A DNA stretch of 64,000 nucleotides from Pseudomonas mucoides (GCF_015461845.1 NZ_JACOPW010000010.1:124001-188000); one strand, 5' to 3'. Positions 6,169-15,264 are shown, counted from the first letter of the stretch. Program-made: numbers and translations. The notes: generated by a model from the letters alone, not told the origin.

Positions 6169-8583
6169 GTGAATCAACCAATCGAGCCACCCTACGAACT
6201 CGATGAGCTTCCATTTCATCATCGCTTGGCAGCCCAGGTGTTGGGTGCTGGATTGGATCTGCTTAATGCGAGACATCTCGAGTCCTGGGAGGCTGGCCGC
6301 CGTATCGGTCTCATGGAGGCCAAGGCATTAGCTCAGCAGTCATCTACCCAGGATCAGGTCGTAATTCCCGGTTTGAAAACCACTGAGCCCGATCATCAGG
6401 TCACAGGCAAAGATGACTTGGTGTTTGGCGGCGAACGCATTCATATCAGCAGTGATGCTCGCGCAGCTATGCGCGCTGACTGTGAAGCAAGGCTAGATAA
6501 GTGTGCACAGCCCACAATGGAGCAATGGAAGGCTATCCTTTCGACATCCAATACGACTCTTCTCGGAGGTGGTGCGGGTACTGGTAAGACCAAGACATTG
6601 CTGTTCAGGGCATTGTTTTTCCATCGATATGCGCAGGTCCCTCTATCTCAGATACGTATTCTCACGTTCAGCCGTGAGGCTCGTGTAGAGATGGCCAGCG
6701 ATCTACAGGAGGTCTTTGGTCTGTTCGGTGTGGTGCTCTCGCCGGCCGAATGTCAAGCGATAGTGATGACCCCACGCTCATGCCTTTTAACCCAATCGAT
6801 GGCTCTTCCTGACCTTGCCACGGTGGTACCGCTTGAGAACTATGGAGCCAGCCCGCCTGACACATCTGCCCTCGCTGACGGCCGACCCTTCGAGGCGTCA
6901 TTGAACAATACGCAGAGGGTGGAGATGACCAAGTGCCTCAACCTTCTCTATCGATCCAATAAGCGGTTCAATGAAACTTACATTGCTTTGTGGATTTCGT
7001 CGCTAAGACTACCTCAGCTTGAAGTCGATTCACCCGAAGTCGTAAAGCGCGCTTCATTGGGATGGAAGCTCAGCGAGCATGACGAGGCCCTGACCAACTC
7101 TGTTGAGGCTTTGTGGCGCAAAGCAAAGGCCTGGCCTGTTGAGGGTGTGACAGCCGCTAGAAAGGTCTTCACCGTCAGAGGTCGACCTTATGCAACACAT
7201 GGCTACATCCCACAATTGAAACTCCACGTGGTGCTTGGCTTCGATAGGTCGGAAGGGCCGAGCTTGCGCCGCGATCCTTCAGCTTCAATGGAACTGTACA
7301 AAGAGGTCGCGATCAAGCGCACCCTGTTCCAGGCCTACTTTCCAGAGGGTGTGGTGCACCTGGACTCCTATCAAGATGCTGCCGAACTGTCGGAGAGGCT
7401 GAAATACCTCGCTCAAGCCGCTCCAAGCTTTTCTTACGCACTACAAGGTCAAACAGGTCCGGTACCGGTTCTCGATTCGTTCAATTCAACGTCAGCCTTA
7501 CTTGATTCGCTGGGCATAGAGGTAGGGTCTGTGCCTGGCAGAATGAATTTTCTACCTGCAGATTCTGACGCACTCTACTTTGAGGCATTGGCGATTTACT
7601 GGGAGGCCCTTGAGCGGCACCTCTCTAAACTAGAGGGACCTGTGATTCCGTTTGGTCGTCTGTTCGCCGCGCTTGGGGGCGGTAAGCTGCCAGCCGTACG
7701 GTACGTGCCTATGAGTATTCTCGAGCAATGCCGCCACCTTCTCATTGACGGTGCAGAAGATCAGACGCTCCCGGTTGCCTCTTGGGTGCGGTCGGTACTG
7801 ATTGAGATACGTAGAAGAGACTCAGCTCAAATATACACAAGGGGTTTGTCATCAAGTATTACAGTGGCAGGAGATCCGAATCAGTGGGTGTACGGTAGTT
7901 TTGGGGCGACTCCAAAATTGTTCTTTGACTTCGAAGATATGTTTAGTAGTCCGGTACCGGCTACGAAGGTGACCCTGACCGAGTCATTCCGGTCTACTCA
8001 AGCCATTATCGATGCGGGATCTAACCTGGTCCAAAACCTTTCTTTGGGAGTAAACCGAAGCCCTAGGTCTATTCGACCTCCAAAGGGGGAGGATCAGCCT
8101 GTCAGGATAGTTGGTGATGATCTGGATCAACTTCAACGCATCTGCCAGTCAGCAGCGGCAGATGGCTACAAAGTTTTGATACTCATCGACAGCGAGGTCG
8201 ACAAGGCTTGGGTCGACTCTGCTGTTGGGGACCAGATTAGAGATGATCGTGCTTCAGGCGGGCGGTCTATCCGTGTTCGTTCATTCCACAAGGCGAAGTC
8301 ACTTGAAGCGGACATCGTCGTGATGGTCGGAGACCCGTCGACTGGTGTTTCGTCTTGGTACCGCAATCAGCTCTACAAGATAGCGGGGTTCAGTTCGGGT
8401 GGTGACTCTGCGCCGGGGGATACGGTCTCTCACGGCGAGGCTTTGCGCCTAGTCCACGTGGCAATCACCAGGGCGAGGCATAAGTGCATTTGGTTTCCAA
8501 ATCGCGGAGTGGGTACTGTCCGTACCGCGAGTGTGCTGGGTGGGCTGATGCCGGGACTCTTCGATGATGAGCGCCGTGCTTGA
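6169..8583 (+). CDS. UvrD/Rep-type (SF1A) helicase-like protein
   Basis: 804 residues from a GTG start with CAGG upstream. Helicase motifs are in order: I GGGAGTGKTKT (about 131-141), Ia ILTFSREAR, II LLIDGAEDQ (about 524-532), III AGDPNQWVYGSFGA (about 567), IV TESFRST, V RSFHKAKSLEAD and VI LVHVAITRARHK (about 760). The Walker B core, normally DExQD, reads DGAED, so the catalytic Glu is Gly. The first ~110 residues are unlike UvrD and helical. The protein probably binds ATP and single-stranded DNA, but hydrolysis may be weak or use another acid. Such helicases occur in phage defence and plasmid biology; the context (regulator, methyltransferase) allows either. Confidence 0.85.
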   Translation: MNQPIEPPYELDELPFHHRLAAQVLGAGLDLLNARHLESWEAGRRIGLMEAKALAQQSSTQDQVVIPGLKTTEPDHQVTGKDDLVFGGERIHISSDARAAMRADCEARLDKCAQPTMEQWKAILSTSNTTLLGGGAGTGKTKTLLFRALFFHRYAQVPLSQIRILTFSREARVEMASDLQEVFGLFGVVLSPAECQAIVMTPRSCLLTQSMALPDLATVVPLENYGASPPDTSALADGRPFEASLNNTQRVEMTKCLNLLYRSNKRFNETYIALWISSLRLPQLEVDSPEVVKRASLGWKLSEHDEALTNSVEALWRKAKAWPVEGVTAARKVFTVRGRPYATHGYIPQLKLHVVLGFDRSEGPSLRRDPSASMELYKEVAIKRTLFQAYFPEGVVHLDSYQDAAELSERLKYLAQAAPSFSYALQGQTGPVPVLDSFNSTSALLDSLGIEVGSVPGRMNFLPADSDALYFEALAIYWEALERHLSKLEGPVIPFGRLFAALGGGKLPAVRYVPMSILEQCRHLLIDGAEDQTLPVASWVRSVLIEIRRRDSAQIYTRGLSSSITVAGDPNQWVYGSFGATPKLFFDFEDMFSSPVPATKVTLTESFRSTQAIIDAGSNLVQNLSLGVNRSPRSIRPPKGEDQPVRIVGDDLDQLQRICQSAAADGYKVLILIDSEVDKAWVDSAVGDQIRDDRASGGRSIRVRSFHKAKSLEADIVVMVGDPSTGVSSWYRNQLYKIAGFSSGGDSAPGDTVSHGEALRLVHVAITRARHKCIWFPNRGVGTVRTASVLGGLMPGLFDDERRA

Positions 8584-8586
8584 TGC

Positions 8587-8862
8587 GGTAGGTATTTAGT
8601 AGATGGGCTGGTAAAGCCGATAGGTGATGCTCGAAATAGTGGTGAGGAGTTTGTGCTTGTTCTGTCAGGTGTAGATCTCGATGGGGCGTATGGGCTGACT
8701 GAGAAGTTTAGTCATTAAGTGGAGCGTCGCTACATGCATCTCAGCGTTCCTGTAGGCAGAGTGACCATAAGCGCTGACGTTTGTGCAGGCTTACCTGGTC
8801 AGTGCTTTGCGGCCACAAACAGTGGGTCGAGCCCTCTACTCAGCGAATTATTTCGGGCGTAA
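8587..8862 (+). pseudogene. remnant of a GGDEF (diguanylate cyclase) domain
   Basis: One frame reads D-A-R-N-S-G-E-E-F-V-L-V-L-S-G-V-D-L-D-G-A, clearly the active-site loop and next helix of a GGDEF domain (usual form A-R-Y-G-G-E-E-F). TAA interrupts after E-K-F-S-H, and the same frame continues with G-R-V-T-I-S-A-D-V, matching the following VTIS-x-GVA strand, then ends at 8860. There is no start and no N-terminal sensor. The GGEEF loop has Ser for a Gly. It directly follows the helicase stop and overlaps the end of the minus-strand gene by 23 bases. Confidence 0.65.
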
Positions 8863-9265
8863 TCAGGCGGCTCTGGCTTTCTGACTCGACGTCGGCAAAA
8901 GACATCAACATCAGCCTTCTAATCGGTTCAGGGAGCACTTTTACCTCTATGGTGACCCCTTCGTAGATAGCTTCGGTTTCAGAGGCTCTGAATACGCCAT
9001 GGGGAATCCATGGCTCATGTCCAAGCCACCGCCTGGCCTGGTAGTCGATCATAAAGCCGTATACCTCGATCCAGAGGTGTGGACGCACGATAGCGCCGCG
9101 GGCGGACAGTGCCCCCGCTTTGAGAATTGGTTTGTGCCCTCTCTCCGTCAAAACGGAAAAGACAATTCGTGAAAATCCATCGCATTCGACGTTCGAGTGC
9201 TGGATAGGGTCGAAGAGGGCAGCCAGTTCATCGCGGGTCACAGTAGATCTCCATAGTGGAGTCAA
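8840..9265 (-). CDS. transglutaminase-like small protein (Cys-His-Asp)
   Basis: 141 residues. E-C-D-G-F-S-R-I-V-F at about 27-36, P-H-L-W-I-E-V at about 62-68 and F-M-I-D-Y-Q-A-R-R-W-L-G at about 71-82 give Cys, His and Asp in the order used by papain/transglutaminase-fold enzymes. The rest is basic and acidic in alternation with no other motif. Lone gene on the minus strand between the helicase and the methyltransferase; upstream sequence to 9366 is a divergent promoter region. Confidence 0.6.
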   Translation of the reverse strand: MTPLWRSTVTRDELAALFDPIQHSNVECDGFSRIVFSVLTERGHKPILKAGALSARGAIVRPHLWIEVYGFMIDYQARRWLGHEPWIPHGVFRASETEAIYEGVTIEVKVLPEPIRRLMLMSFADVESESQSRLITPEIIR

Positions 9266-9365
9266 GACTTTAACCGCGCTACATCATCCCTACCACCTGA
9301 AGGCTTCTGCCACAGGTTTCGCGATGGGAAGGTAGGGCATCGATATTTTAGGCGAGTTATCAGCA

Positions 9366-10646
9366 ATGAAGTCTTTTAAGGCCAAGTCAGTACCAGCTTC
9401 GCAAGGTGAGCTTTTCGGAGCAGATCAGATCGCCGCCATCTATAGATCCCAACCGGAAGCACACATCGACAATGCCACCTTGTATGGATTGGTTGCCATG
9501 CGAAACGGATTGTCGGCTGGCGCATTGAACGAGCGTGTACCCGTAGGCCGATCAGGGCAGCGGCATAGCCTAGAGAGGCGTGCGATTCGATGGACGCAGC
9601 AAGATCTGCGCAGGGCAGGGGTCCTTGAGCGAGTACCGGGTGAGCGTGGTATTTGGCGCCTTACGGAGGAGGCTAAGCGCGATTTAAACATGGCGAAGCC
9701 AGGCGTCAAGGTACTTGGCTTTCGAACTGATCTAGGTGTCGCAATTTTCGGCGGTAGCGAGTATATCTTCAATAACTTAGATGTTCAGCCAGTATCAATT
9801 ATTTGCAGTCCTCCCTATCCTTTGGCAAAAAGTCGGGCTTACTCTAATCCTACCCAATCGGAAATCGTTAAATACATTGTGGGGATTCTTGAGCCAATTA
9901 TTGAAAAGCTTGCAGACACAGGTAGTCTCGCTATCAATGTCAGCAATGATATTTTCCTGCCTAATTCCCCCGCGCGCTCAACCTACGTTGAGCGATTGAC
10001 GATAACACTGGAAGACATGGGTCTAGGGCTTATAGATCGTTTGGTATGGAAGTCCAACAAGCCGCCTGGGCCAGTTCATTGGGCGTCTAAGACGAGGCAA
10101 CTTCTTAACGCAACCTATGAACCAATTCTAATATTTGCAAAGAACCCAAAGCTTTTTAAAGGGGACAATAGGCGCGTTCTCGAGCCTCACTCTGAGCGAC
10201 ATCTTGCATTAATCAATTCAGGTGGCGAAAAGAGAACAACAAACTATGGGGACGGTGCCTATCGGCTACGGGTTGGCAGTTACAGCAACCAAACTGAGGG
10301 ACGTATTCCTAAGAACGTACTGGAGCGCGGCATTCGCTGCCCATATGGCTCACAGTTTCGTGCTTCAGCGGAAGCGCTGGGGTTGCCTAGTCATGGTGCG
10401 GGCCAGCCCTTTAGCGTTGCTGAATTCCTTATCAAATATTTGACTGAGGAAGGTGACCTTGTGGTGGATCCATGGGGTGGCCGCTCGATGACAGGTTTGG
10501 CCGCCGAAATGCTTAATCGGACTTGGATCACTGGCGAGCGGGCTCTACAGTACGTTCGTGGTGCAGCAGAGCTATTCCGCGAGCGCCCAGGCTTTCGTAT
10601 CAACCCTCAACTAGAACAAGCATTCGCCGGCTCAGTCCAGCGCTAA
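9366..10646 (+). CDS. beta-class DNA methyltransferase (N4-cytosine or N6-adenine) with N-terminal winged helix
   Basis: 426 residues from ATG. Residues ~15-110 form a winged-helix domain (TQQDLRRAGVLERV) like those fused to Mrr-type and other restriction-modification proteins. The catalytic motif IV is S-P-P-Y-P at about 148 and the AdoMet-binding motif I, D-P-W-G-G-R-S-M-T-G, comes later at about 368. IV-before-I is the beta-class order, and SPPY favours N4-cytosine methylation. Motif I is unusual (usual DPFxGSGTT), with Arg-Ser-Met in the loop. It sits nine bases ahead of a glycosylase-like gene, the only plausible partner. Confidence 0.85.
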   Translation: MKSFKAKSVPASQGELFGADQIAAIYRSQPEAHIDNATLYGLVAMRNGLSAGALNERVPVGRSGQRHSLERRAIRWTQQDLRRAGVLERVPGERGIWRLTEEAKRDLNMAKPGVKVLGFRTDLGVAIFGGSEYIFNNLDVQPVSIICSPPYPLAKSRAYSNPTQSEIVKYIVGILEPIIEKLADTGSLAINVSNDIFLPNSPARSTYVERLTITLEDMGLGLIDRLVWKSNKPPGPVHWASKTRQLLNATYEPILIFAKNPKLFKGDNRRVLEPHSERHLALINSGGEKRTTNYGDGAYRLRVGSYSNQTEGRIPKNVLERGIRCPYGSQFRASAEALGLPSHGAGQPFSVAEFLIKYLTEEGDLVVDPWGGRSMTGLAAEMLNRTWITGERALQYVRGAAELFRERPGFRINPQLEQAFAGSVQR

Positions 10647-10655
10647 GGATCCATT

Positions 10656-11354
10656 TTGCCAGCCATCAACGTTGCTGAGTTTCCTGCATTTCTTCGCGCC
10701 TATCGCTGGACTAACGTTAATCATGCTTCTCGTGGATATCCAGGGGACACGTTTCCTGATTTTCCATGGATTCAGTCGCTAGAAGGACGTGGTGTGAGGA
10801 TTGTGGCGAAAGGTGTCATTACTGCGTGCCCGACGGACTACCTTCGCGAGATCCTTGCATGGGGCGCGGGGAAGAATGACCCCGGGATGAAATTTGAGGC
10901 CGGGCTGGGTAACGTGTCTCTCATTGTAATCCTCCAGCAAGTAGTGGCCAATCTTGAACAGCCGCTTGCTGCTATTGACGCTGCTCTTAAAATTCCGGGA
11001 TTTGGTCTGACGTATGCTTCCAAGCTTCTCCGTTTTTTTGACCCTGGCCGGTATGGGAGCTTGGATCGCCGGATTAGGCTTGCACTGTTGAAAGCAGACC
11101 TACTTCCCAAAATACACGATAGCTATAAAAGCTCGATGATCGAAGGCTACGTGAAATTCCAAACACTCTGCGAGAGTTTGGTTTTCGAGCTCGAGTCTAA
11201 GGGCATATGCCGCCCGGAGTGCAATCTACCCTCCGCTGCGTCAGCGACGGGATGGCGCATCGCCGATGTTGAAATGGCTCTCTTCACCTGGGCCGATCGC
11301 GGCTTGCAAACGGAAAAGGGCAACCAATTCGAAACGGTGAATCCTGACATCTAG
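10656..11354 (+). CDS. helix-hairpin-helix, DNA glycosylase (OGG)-like protein
   Basis: 232 residues from a TTG with AAGGA upstream, nine bases after the methyltransferase. Near the middle, I-P-G-F-G-L-T-Y-A-S-K-L-L-R-F-F-D-P followed by Y-G-S-L-D-R-R-I matches the hairpin, catalytic Lys and downstream Asp order of HhH-GPD/OGG-type glycosylases (Lys about 129, Asp about 143). I infer a base excision or DNA lesion recognition role; a diverged nuclease is an alternative. Pairing with a base-modifying enzyme suggests it acts on unmodified or modified DNA. Confidence 0.55.
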   Translation: MPAINVAEFPAFLRAYRWTNVNHASRGYPGDTFPDFPWIQSLEGRGVRIVAKGVITACPTDYLREILAWGAGKNDPGMKFEAGLGNVSLIVILQQVVANLEQPLAAIDAALKIPGFGLTYASKLLRFFDPGRYGSLDRRIRLALLKADLLPKIHDSYKSSMIEGYVKFQTLCESLVFELESKGICRPECNLPSAASATGWRIADVEMALFTWADRGLQTEKGNQFETVNPDI

Positions 11355-11835
11355 TGATAGACTTGATATTGATCCTCCGTTCTGCGTTGGCCCACTTTAC
11401 ACCGAATCATTTTTAGCTGGGTATCGTGATCCTTCATATGCCGAAATAGATTATCTGTGGACGACTAACTTGGAGTCTCTGCATAATTAGAGGGAGATTG
11501 TTGGGATTGTTAATCAGTCTTGGCCGTGCCGAAACTTATAATGTAGATGTTGTTTATATTTTACCGGTCTACCTTACCTCGTTTTGCCCCACACCCACCG
11601 TCGAGAAATATTTTGCTAGCGCAGTTACCGCAAGCAAGGCCGACCAATTTGAAACCCGCAAAACGGAATTGTAGAGGGGGGCTTTTTGTCGAAATGACGT
11701 CTCTATTTTGGGCGGCCCCCTGCATTGCCTTGAAGCTACAGCTGGACTCGTTATGTTCCGGTTGAACAATCGAATGCTGTCAGTCCCCTTCCTCGGGTTT
11801 GACTGTCAGTGCACATCTACAAGTGAGGTTAAAGT
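11355..11835 (+). other. 480-base stretch without a convincing gene, upstream of the ter operon
   Basis: The first 130 bases hold a start-less frame reading D-P-P-F-C-V-G-P-L-Y-T-E-S-F that ends at TAG, possibly a remnant. The rest shows no coding signal. The last 60 bases should contain the promoter of the ATP-grasp gene: TTGACT lies about 40 bases before its ATG, but I see no clear -10. Confidence 0.4.
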
Positions 11836-12834
11836 ATGATTTGGTTTCTCGAAGGGCAGTCAAGCCAGCGTGACATTATTGAAGGTGCGCGTGACGCGCT
11901 GCCACCTGAGGTGAAGATATTCGCCTCGCACCGCGACAATCGCCCCGAAATTATGGCTGGAGCAGATATTAGCTTTTGCGAGCCCCGTGGCGCTGAAGAG
12001 CGGGTTTCGTGGGTGATTACTACTGCACGCACCTATGGAATCAAAGTAATCCTGGCGGGTCGCTTGGGGGCGGTATTTGAAAGCGCCCGGGATCGATTCG
12101 AGGAAGCTGGCCTGGTGCTGGTAACTGGTGGTTCATCGATGCGCACATTCGATCTTGTTGATGACAAAAGCAGGTTTACCGCTGAGGCGGAGCTTGCGGG
12201 CTTGGATTGCGTTCCGGCAATAACCGCAACTAATGCCGATGAAATGTTAGCAGCGTACGGGACTCTGTCTGCTTCGGGAGAGGTTTGCGTAAAGCCTGCC
12301 GTTGGCATTTATGGTCAAGGCTTTTGGCGCTTCAAGGAGGGTGCTGACCCATTTCGTAGCTTTGCTGATCCCGATGCCCGCGTTGCGAATTTCGCGACCT
12401 ATATGCGTGCATACAGCGAGGTGGAAAATCCTCCGTCGATGCTTGTAATGCCCTACATGGCTGGAACCGAGTGTTCGGTGGATATGGTCTGTGAGACTGG
12501 CCGAGCGGTTGCGTTTGTAGGCCGGAGGAAGACCGGCGCGTATCAGTTATTTGAAAAGGAAGGTGCGGCGGTCGAGTTGGCACTAAAAGCGGCTGCTCAT
12601 TTCCAGTGTGATGGCATCGTGAACGTTCAAACAAAGGATGATGCACAGGGTAAACCGCATTTGTTGGAAATCAATCCTCGCTACTCCGGTGGAGTCGGTT
12701 ACACCCGGGAGGCTGGCGTCAATTTGGCAGGGATCTTTGCTACGCGCCGCTTAAACCTTCCTGAGCCACCTACCGTTTGGCGGGCAGGCGTACGTGTGAA
12801 AGGGGTCTCCGTTGCAGCTGTAGTTCCAAAATGA
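11836..12834 (+). CDS. ATP-grasp ligase of the ter biosynthetic module
   Basis: 332 residues; GAGG lies seven bases before the ATG. ATP-grasp features: V-K-P-A-V-G-I-Y-G-Q-G-F (nucleotide-binding Lys and Gly loop, about 154-165) and L-L-E-I-N-P-R-Y-S-G-G-V-G-Y (Mg-binding Glu and Asn, about 276-289). The enzyme likely joins a carboxylate to an amine through an acyl-phosphate. Comparative genomic work on Ter systems describes such a ligase with a PRTase, HADs and a CitE-like lyase in a pathway predicted to make a nucleoside-like metabolite. First gene of the operon. Confidence 0.85.
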   Translation: MIWFLEGQSSQRDIIEGARDALPPEVKIFASHRDNRPEIMAGADISFCEPRGAEERVSWVITTARTYGIKVILAGRLGAVFESARDRFEEAGLVLVTGGSSMRTFDLVDDKSRFTAEAELAGLDCVPAITATNADEMLAAYGTLSASGEVCVKPAVGIYGQGFWRFKEGADPFRSFADPDARVANFATYMRAYSEVENPPSMLVMPYMAGTECSVDMVCETGRAVAFVGRRKTGAYQLFEKEGAAVELALKAAAHFQCDGIVNVQTKDDAQGKPHLLEINPRYSGGVGYTREAGVNLAGIFATRRLNLPEPPTVWRAGVRVKGVSVAAVVPK

Positions 12835-12924
12835 CATCCTGAATCATCGAGAACCCTGAAGTTTGGTACCATTGGAGCGCTTCCGGTGGCGCGGTGGATT
12901 TAGCACTCAAGGAGTAAAAAAGGA

Positions 12925-14064
12925 ATGATGGTGCTAGCGCCAGGCGCAAACACCGCGGTATCTAGTGCACGGAGTGAATGGACTCTGGAATGCGGGAACT
13001 CCTCGGCTTTCGGAGAGTACGCTGCGATTGCCATACTGCCGGTAAATGACAAGCGCCTACCCACTGGTGAGGCTGCCCTATTTCAGACGTCTCAGTCCTG
13101 GATGGAGTGGAGCGGCGACCAAGCAAAGGTTGGTTGTAAGTTGAACTTGTCAGCCCTCCCGTCCGGTAGCGATAGGCTACTCCTCATCGCATACACTTTT
13201 TCTGCAGCAGGACCGGTAAGCGATCTTCGTTCGTTGCACCTACTTGTTGACGAACAGATTGAATATAGGTTGGACCTTCGCGATAACGGTGAAGCGGCGA
13301 TCATTATCGGCGAATTCTACATCCGCAATCAGCAATGGAAGTTTCGTGCACTGGCTGAGGGTTCGGCTTATGGTTTAGCCGCTCTAGGCCGCCGCATCGG
13401 GATCGATATTAATGACGCTCATCCAAAAGGGCGCACTAGCTCTGCGGAGGCTGACCGCGCACGAGCGGGCGCAACCGGCACTGGTTTCGCTGTTTCCCAG
13501 CACCATGTGCTCACCTGTGCTCATGTAATCGAGGGCATGAGTGATATATTCATTTCCTCCTTTGAAGGTCGTTATCGTGCAGAGCCGGTCGTCGTTGATC
13601 AGCGTAATGACATCGCTCTCCTCAGGGTGATGGAGTCGCCTGTCCTCAGATCTGTCACTTTTAAGGAAGGCTCCGGCTGCGACTTGGGTGAATCTGTAGT
13701 CGCGCTGGGTTTCCCTATGTCGGGTTTCGCCGGCGGTGGTGTCCACGTGACCCAGGGCGGCGTGTCGGCGTTGTTTGGCCTGCATAACGATTCTAGCCTT
13801 CTACAATTTACTGCGGCTATTCAACCGGGCTCTAGCGGATCCCCCTTATTTGATTCGACAGGCGCTGTTATCGGGTTGGTAACTTCTACAATGCCTGATG
13901 CTCAAAATATGAACTTTGCCGTTAAAGCGTCTTTGCTCCTCTCCTTTCTGGATGCGTGCCGCGTTGATGCAGTTCAAACATCCAGCAGCAGGACGTTCAC
14001 AACTGCTGAATTAGCACGTTCGGCCCAAGCATCTATGTGGCGCGTCGAAGCCAAGAATTTTTAG
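12925..14064 (+). CDS. TerD domain fused to a trypsin-like serine protease
   Basis: 379 residues; GGAG lies 10 bases before the ATG. Residues ~1-155 are a TerD-family domain ending in the typical G-E-F-Y-I-R-N-x-Q-W-K-F-R-A-L-A-E-G. Residues ~180-345 are a chymotrypsin-fold protease with an intact triad: L-T-C-A-H-V-I-E-G (His about 199), R-N-D-I-A-L-L-R-V (Asp about 229) and P-G-S-S-G-S-P-L-F (Ser about 305). No signal peptide or PDZ domain is seen, so a cytoplasmic HtrA-like protease steered by a Ca-binding TerD module is the simplest reading. A predicted regulator or executor inside the ter operon. Confidence 0.9.
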   Translation: MMVLAPGANTAVSSARSEWTLECGNSSAFGEYAAIAILPVNDKRLPTGEAALFQTSQSWMEWSGDQAKVGCKLNLSALPSGSDRLLLIAYTFSAAGPVSDLRSLHLLVDEQIEYRLDLRDNGEAAIIIGEFYIRNQQWKFRALAEGSAYGLAALGRRIGIDINDAHPKGRTSSAEADRARAGATGTGFAVSQHHVLTCAHVIEGMSDIFISSFEGRYRAEPVVVDQRNDIALLRVMESPVLRSVTFKEGSGCDLGESVVALGFPMSGFAGGGVHVTQGGVSALFGLHNDSSLLQFTAAIQPGSSGSPLFDSTGAVIGLVTSTMPDAQNMNFAVKASLLLSFLDACRVDAVQTSSSRTFTTAELARSAQASMWRVEAKNF

Positions 14065-14136
14065 CCCCTATTTTGACTTGAAAACTGCGGAAGAGACGTT
14101 AGGTTATCGACCTCACGCAACCCTAGGAATTTTTTC

Positions 14137-15264
14137 ATGGAATGCAACGCAGATAAACAAGCTCTAAGCGCACAACTGATGCGCGGGCGTCTCGATGTCA
14201 CTGTCGATGCCACACATATCGACCCGGACTCCTTGTTCGGTTTTGCCGAGCGCCGTAATCCAAAGCGTGCGTTTCTTTTCGTGTCCAAAGTACTTGGTCG
14301 CCACATACCTGTGCGGCCTTCGATCATGAATTCAAGCTTCAATAGCCTCGCAGCACAAATTCCTGACGACCTGCCTGGGCCCGTACTCGTTATCGGCATG
14401 GCTGAAACAGCAGTTGGCCTGGGTGCTGGTGTGCATCGCGCATACAGCGCGACGCGCCCGGACACGGTTTATATGGTCAGCACACGCCACCCTACTGGCA
14501 ATGACCTGTTCGCCCGATTTGAAGAAGAACATAGTCACGCCAGTGCGCACCTCATTCATTTGCCGATCGATGCCGACGTTCGGGAAATGATGTTGAATGC
14601 CCGTTCGCTAGTGCTGGTCGACGACGAAGCCTCAACGGGCAAAACCTTCATCAATCTTCACCGTGCGCTGGTCGATGCCGGCCTGACTCGGGTCGAGCGC
14701 GTGGTGACTTGCGTACTGACGGATTGGTCCGGCGATGCGGTGCGCAAAACCATCGGTGACTCTGCTCAACAGGTTTCGCTGTTGCAGGGGGCGTATACCT
14801 TCCACGAGGACGCTGATGCGCCGCTGCCGGAAATGCCGGCCGTGGGCAGCATCGAGCCCGGAGAGTGGCCGTTGTCGGCGGAAAGCGATTGGGGGCGCCA
14901 TGGTATTCGTTGTGTAGAAGACACTTTGGCTCTCGATCTGAAGGTCAAAGCGGGCGAGCGCGTACTCGTGGTTGGTACCAGCGAATTCGTCTGGCGTCCG
15001 TTTTTGCTCGCCGAGCGCTTGGAGCGTGCTGGTGCTGATGTGCATTTCAGTTCGACCAGTCGCTCACCAATCGCACTGGGCCATGCCATCGGTCACGCGT
15101 TGTCGTTCGCGGACAACTACGGTCTCGGTATCCCCAACTTCCTCTACAATGTCAGCCCAGGGCAATTTGATCGTGTCCTTATTTGCTCGGAAACACCTGA
15201 GCAGGCTGTGTCCGCCGCCCTGATTGAATCCCTGAGCGCGGAGGTGATTGTCGATGGTCAATAA
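14137..15264 (+). CDS. phosphoribosyltransferase with C-terminal TRSP domain
   Basis: 375 residues; AGGAA upstream of the ATG. The PRPP-binding loop reads L-V-L-V-D-D-E-A-S-T-G-K-T at about 157-169, the hallmark of type I PRTases. An early R-N-P-K-R-A-F-L-F-V-S-K-V-L-G-R-H is typical of the PRTase_2 family. The last ~120 residues match the TRSP domain found only behind this PRTase, with V-V-G-T-S-E-F-V-W-R-P. It probably transfers a base or amine to PRPP in the ter metabolite pathway. Its stop overlaps the next start by 11 bases. Confidence 0.88.
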   Translation: MECNADKQALSAQLMRGRLDVTVDATHIDPDSLFGFAERRNPKRAFLFVSKVLGRHIPVRPSIMNSSFNSLAAQIPDDLPGPVLVIGMAETAVGLGAGVHRAYSATRPDTVYMVSTRHPTGNDLFARFEEEHSHASAHLIHLPIDADVREMMLNARSLVLVDDEASTGKTFINLHRALVDAGLTRVERVVTCVLTDWSGDAVRKTIGDSAQQVSLLQGAYTFHEDADAPLPEMPAVGSIEPGEWPLSAESDWGRHGIRCVEDTLALDLKVKAGERVLVVGTSEFVWRPFLLAERLERAGADVHFSSTSRSPIALGHAIGHALSFADNYGLGIPNFLYNVSPGQFDRVLICSETPEQAVSAALIESLSAEVIVDGQ

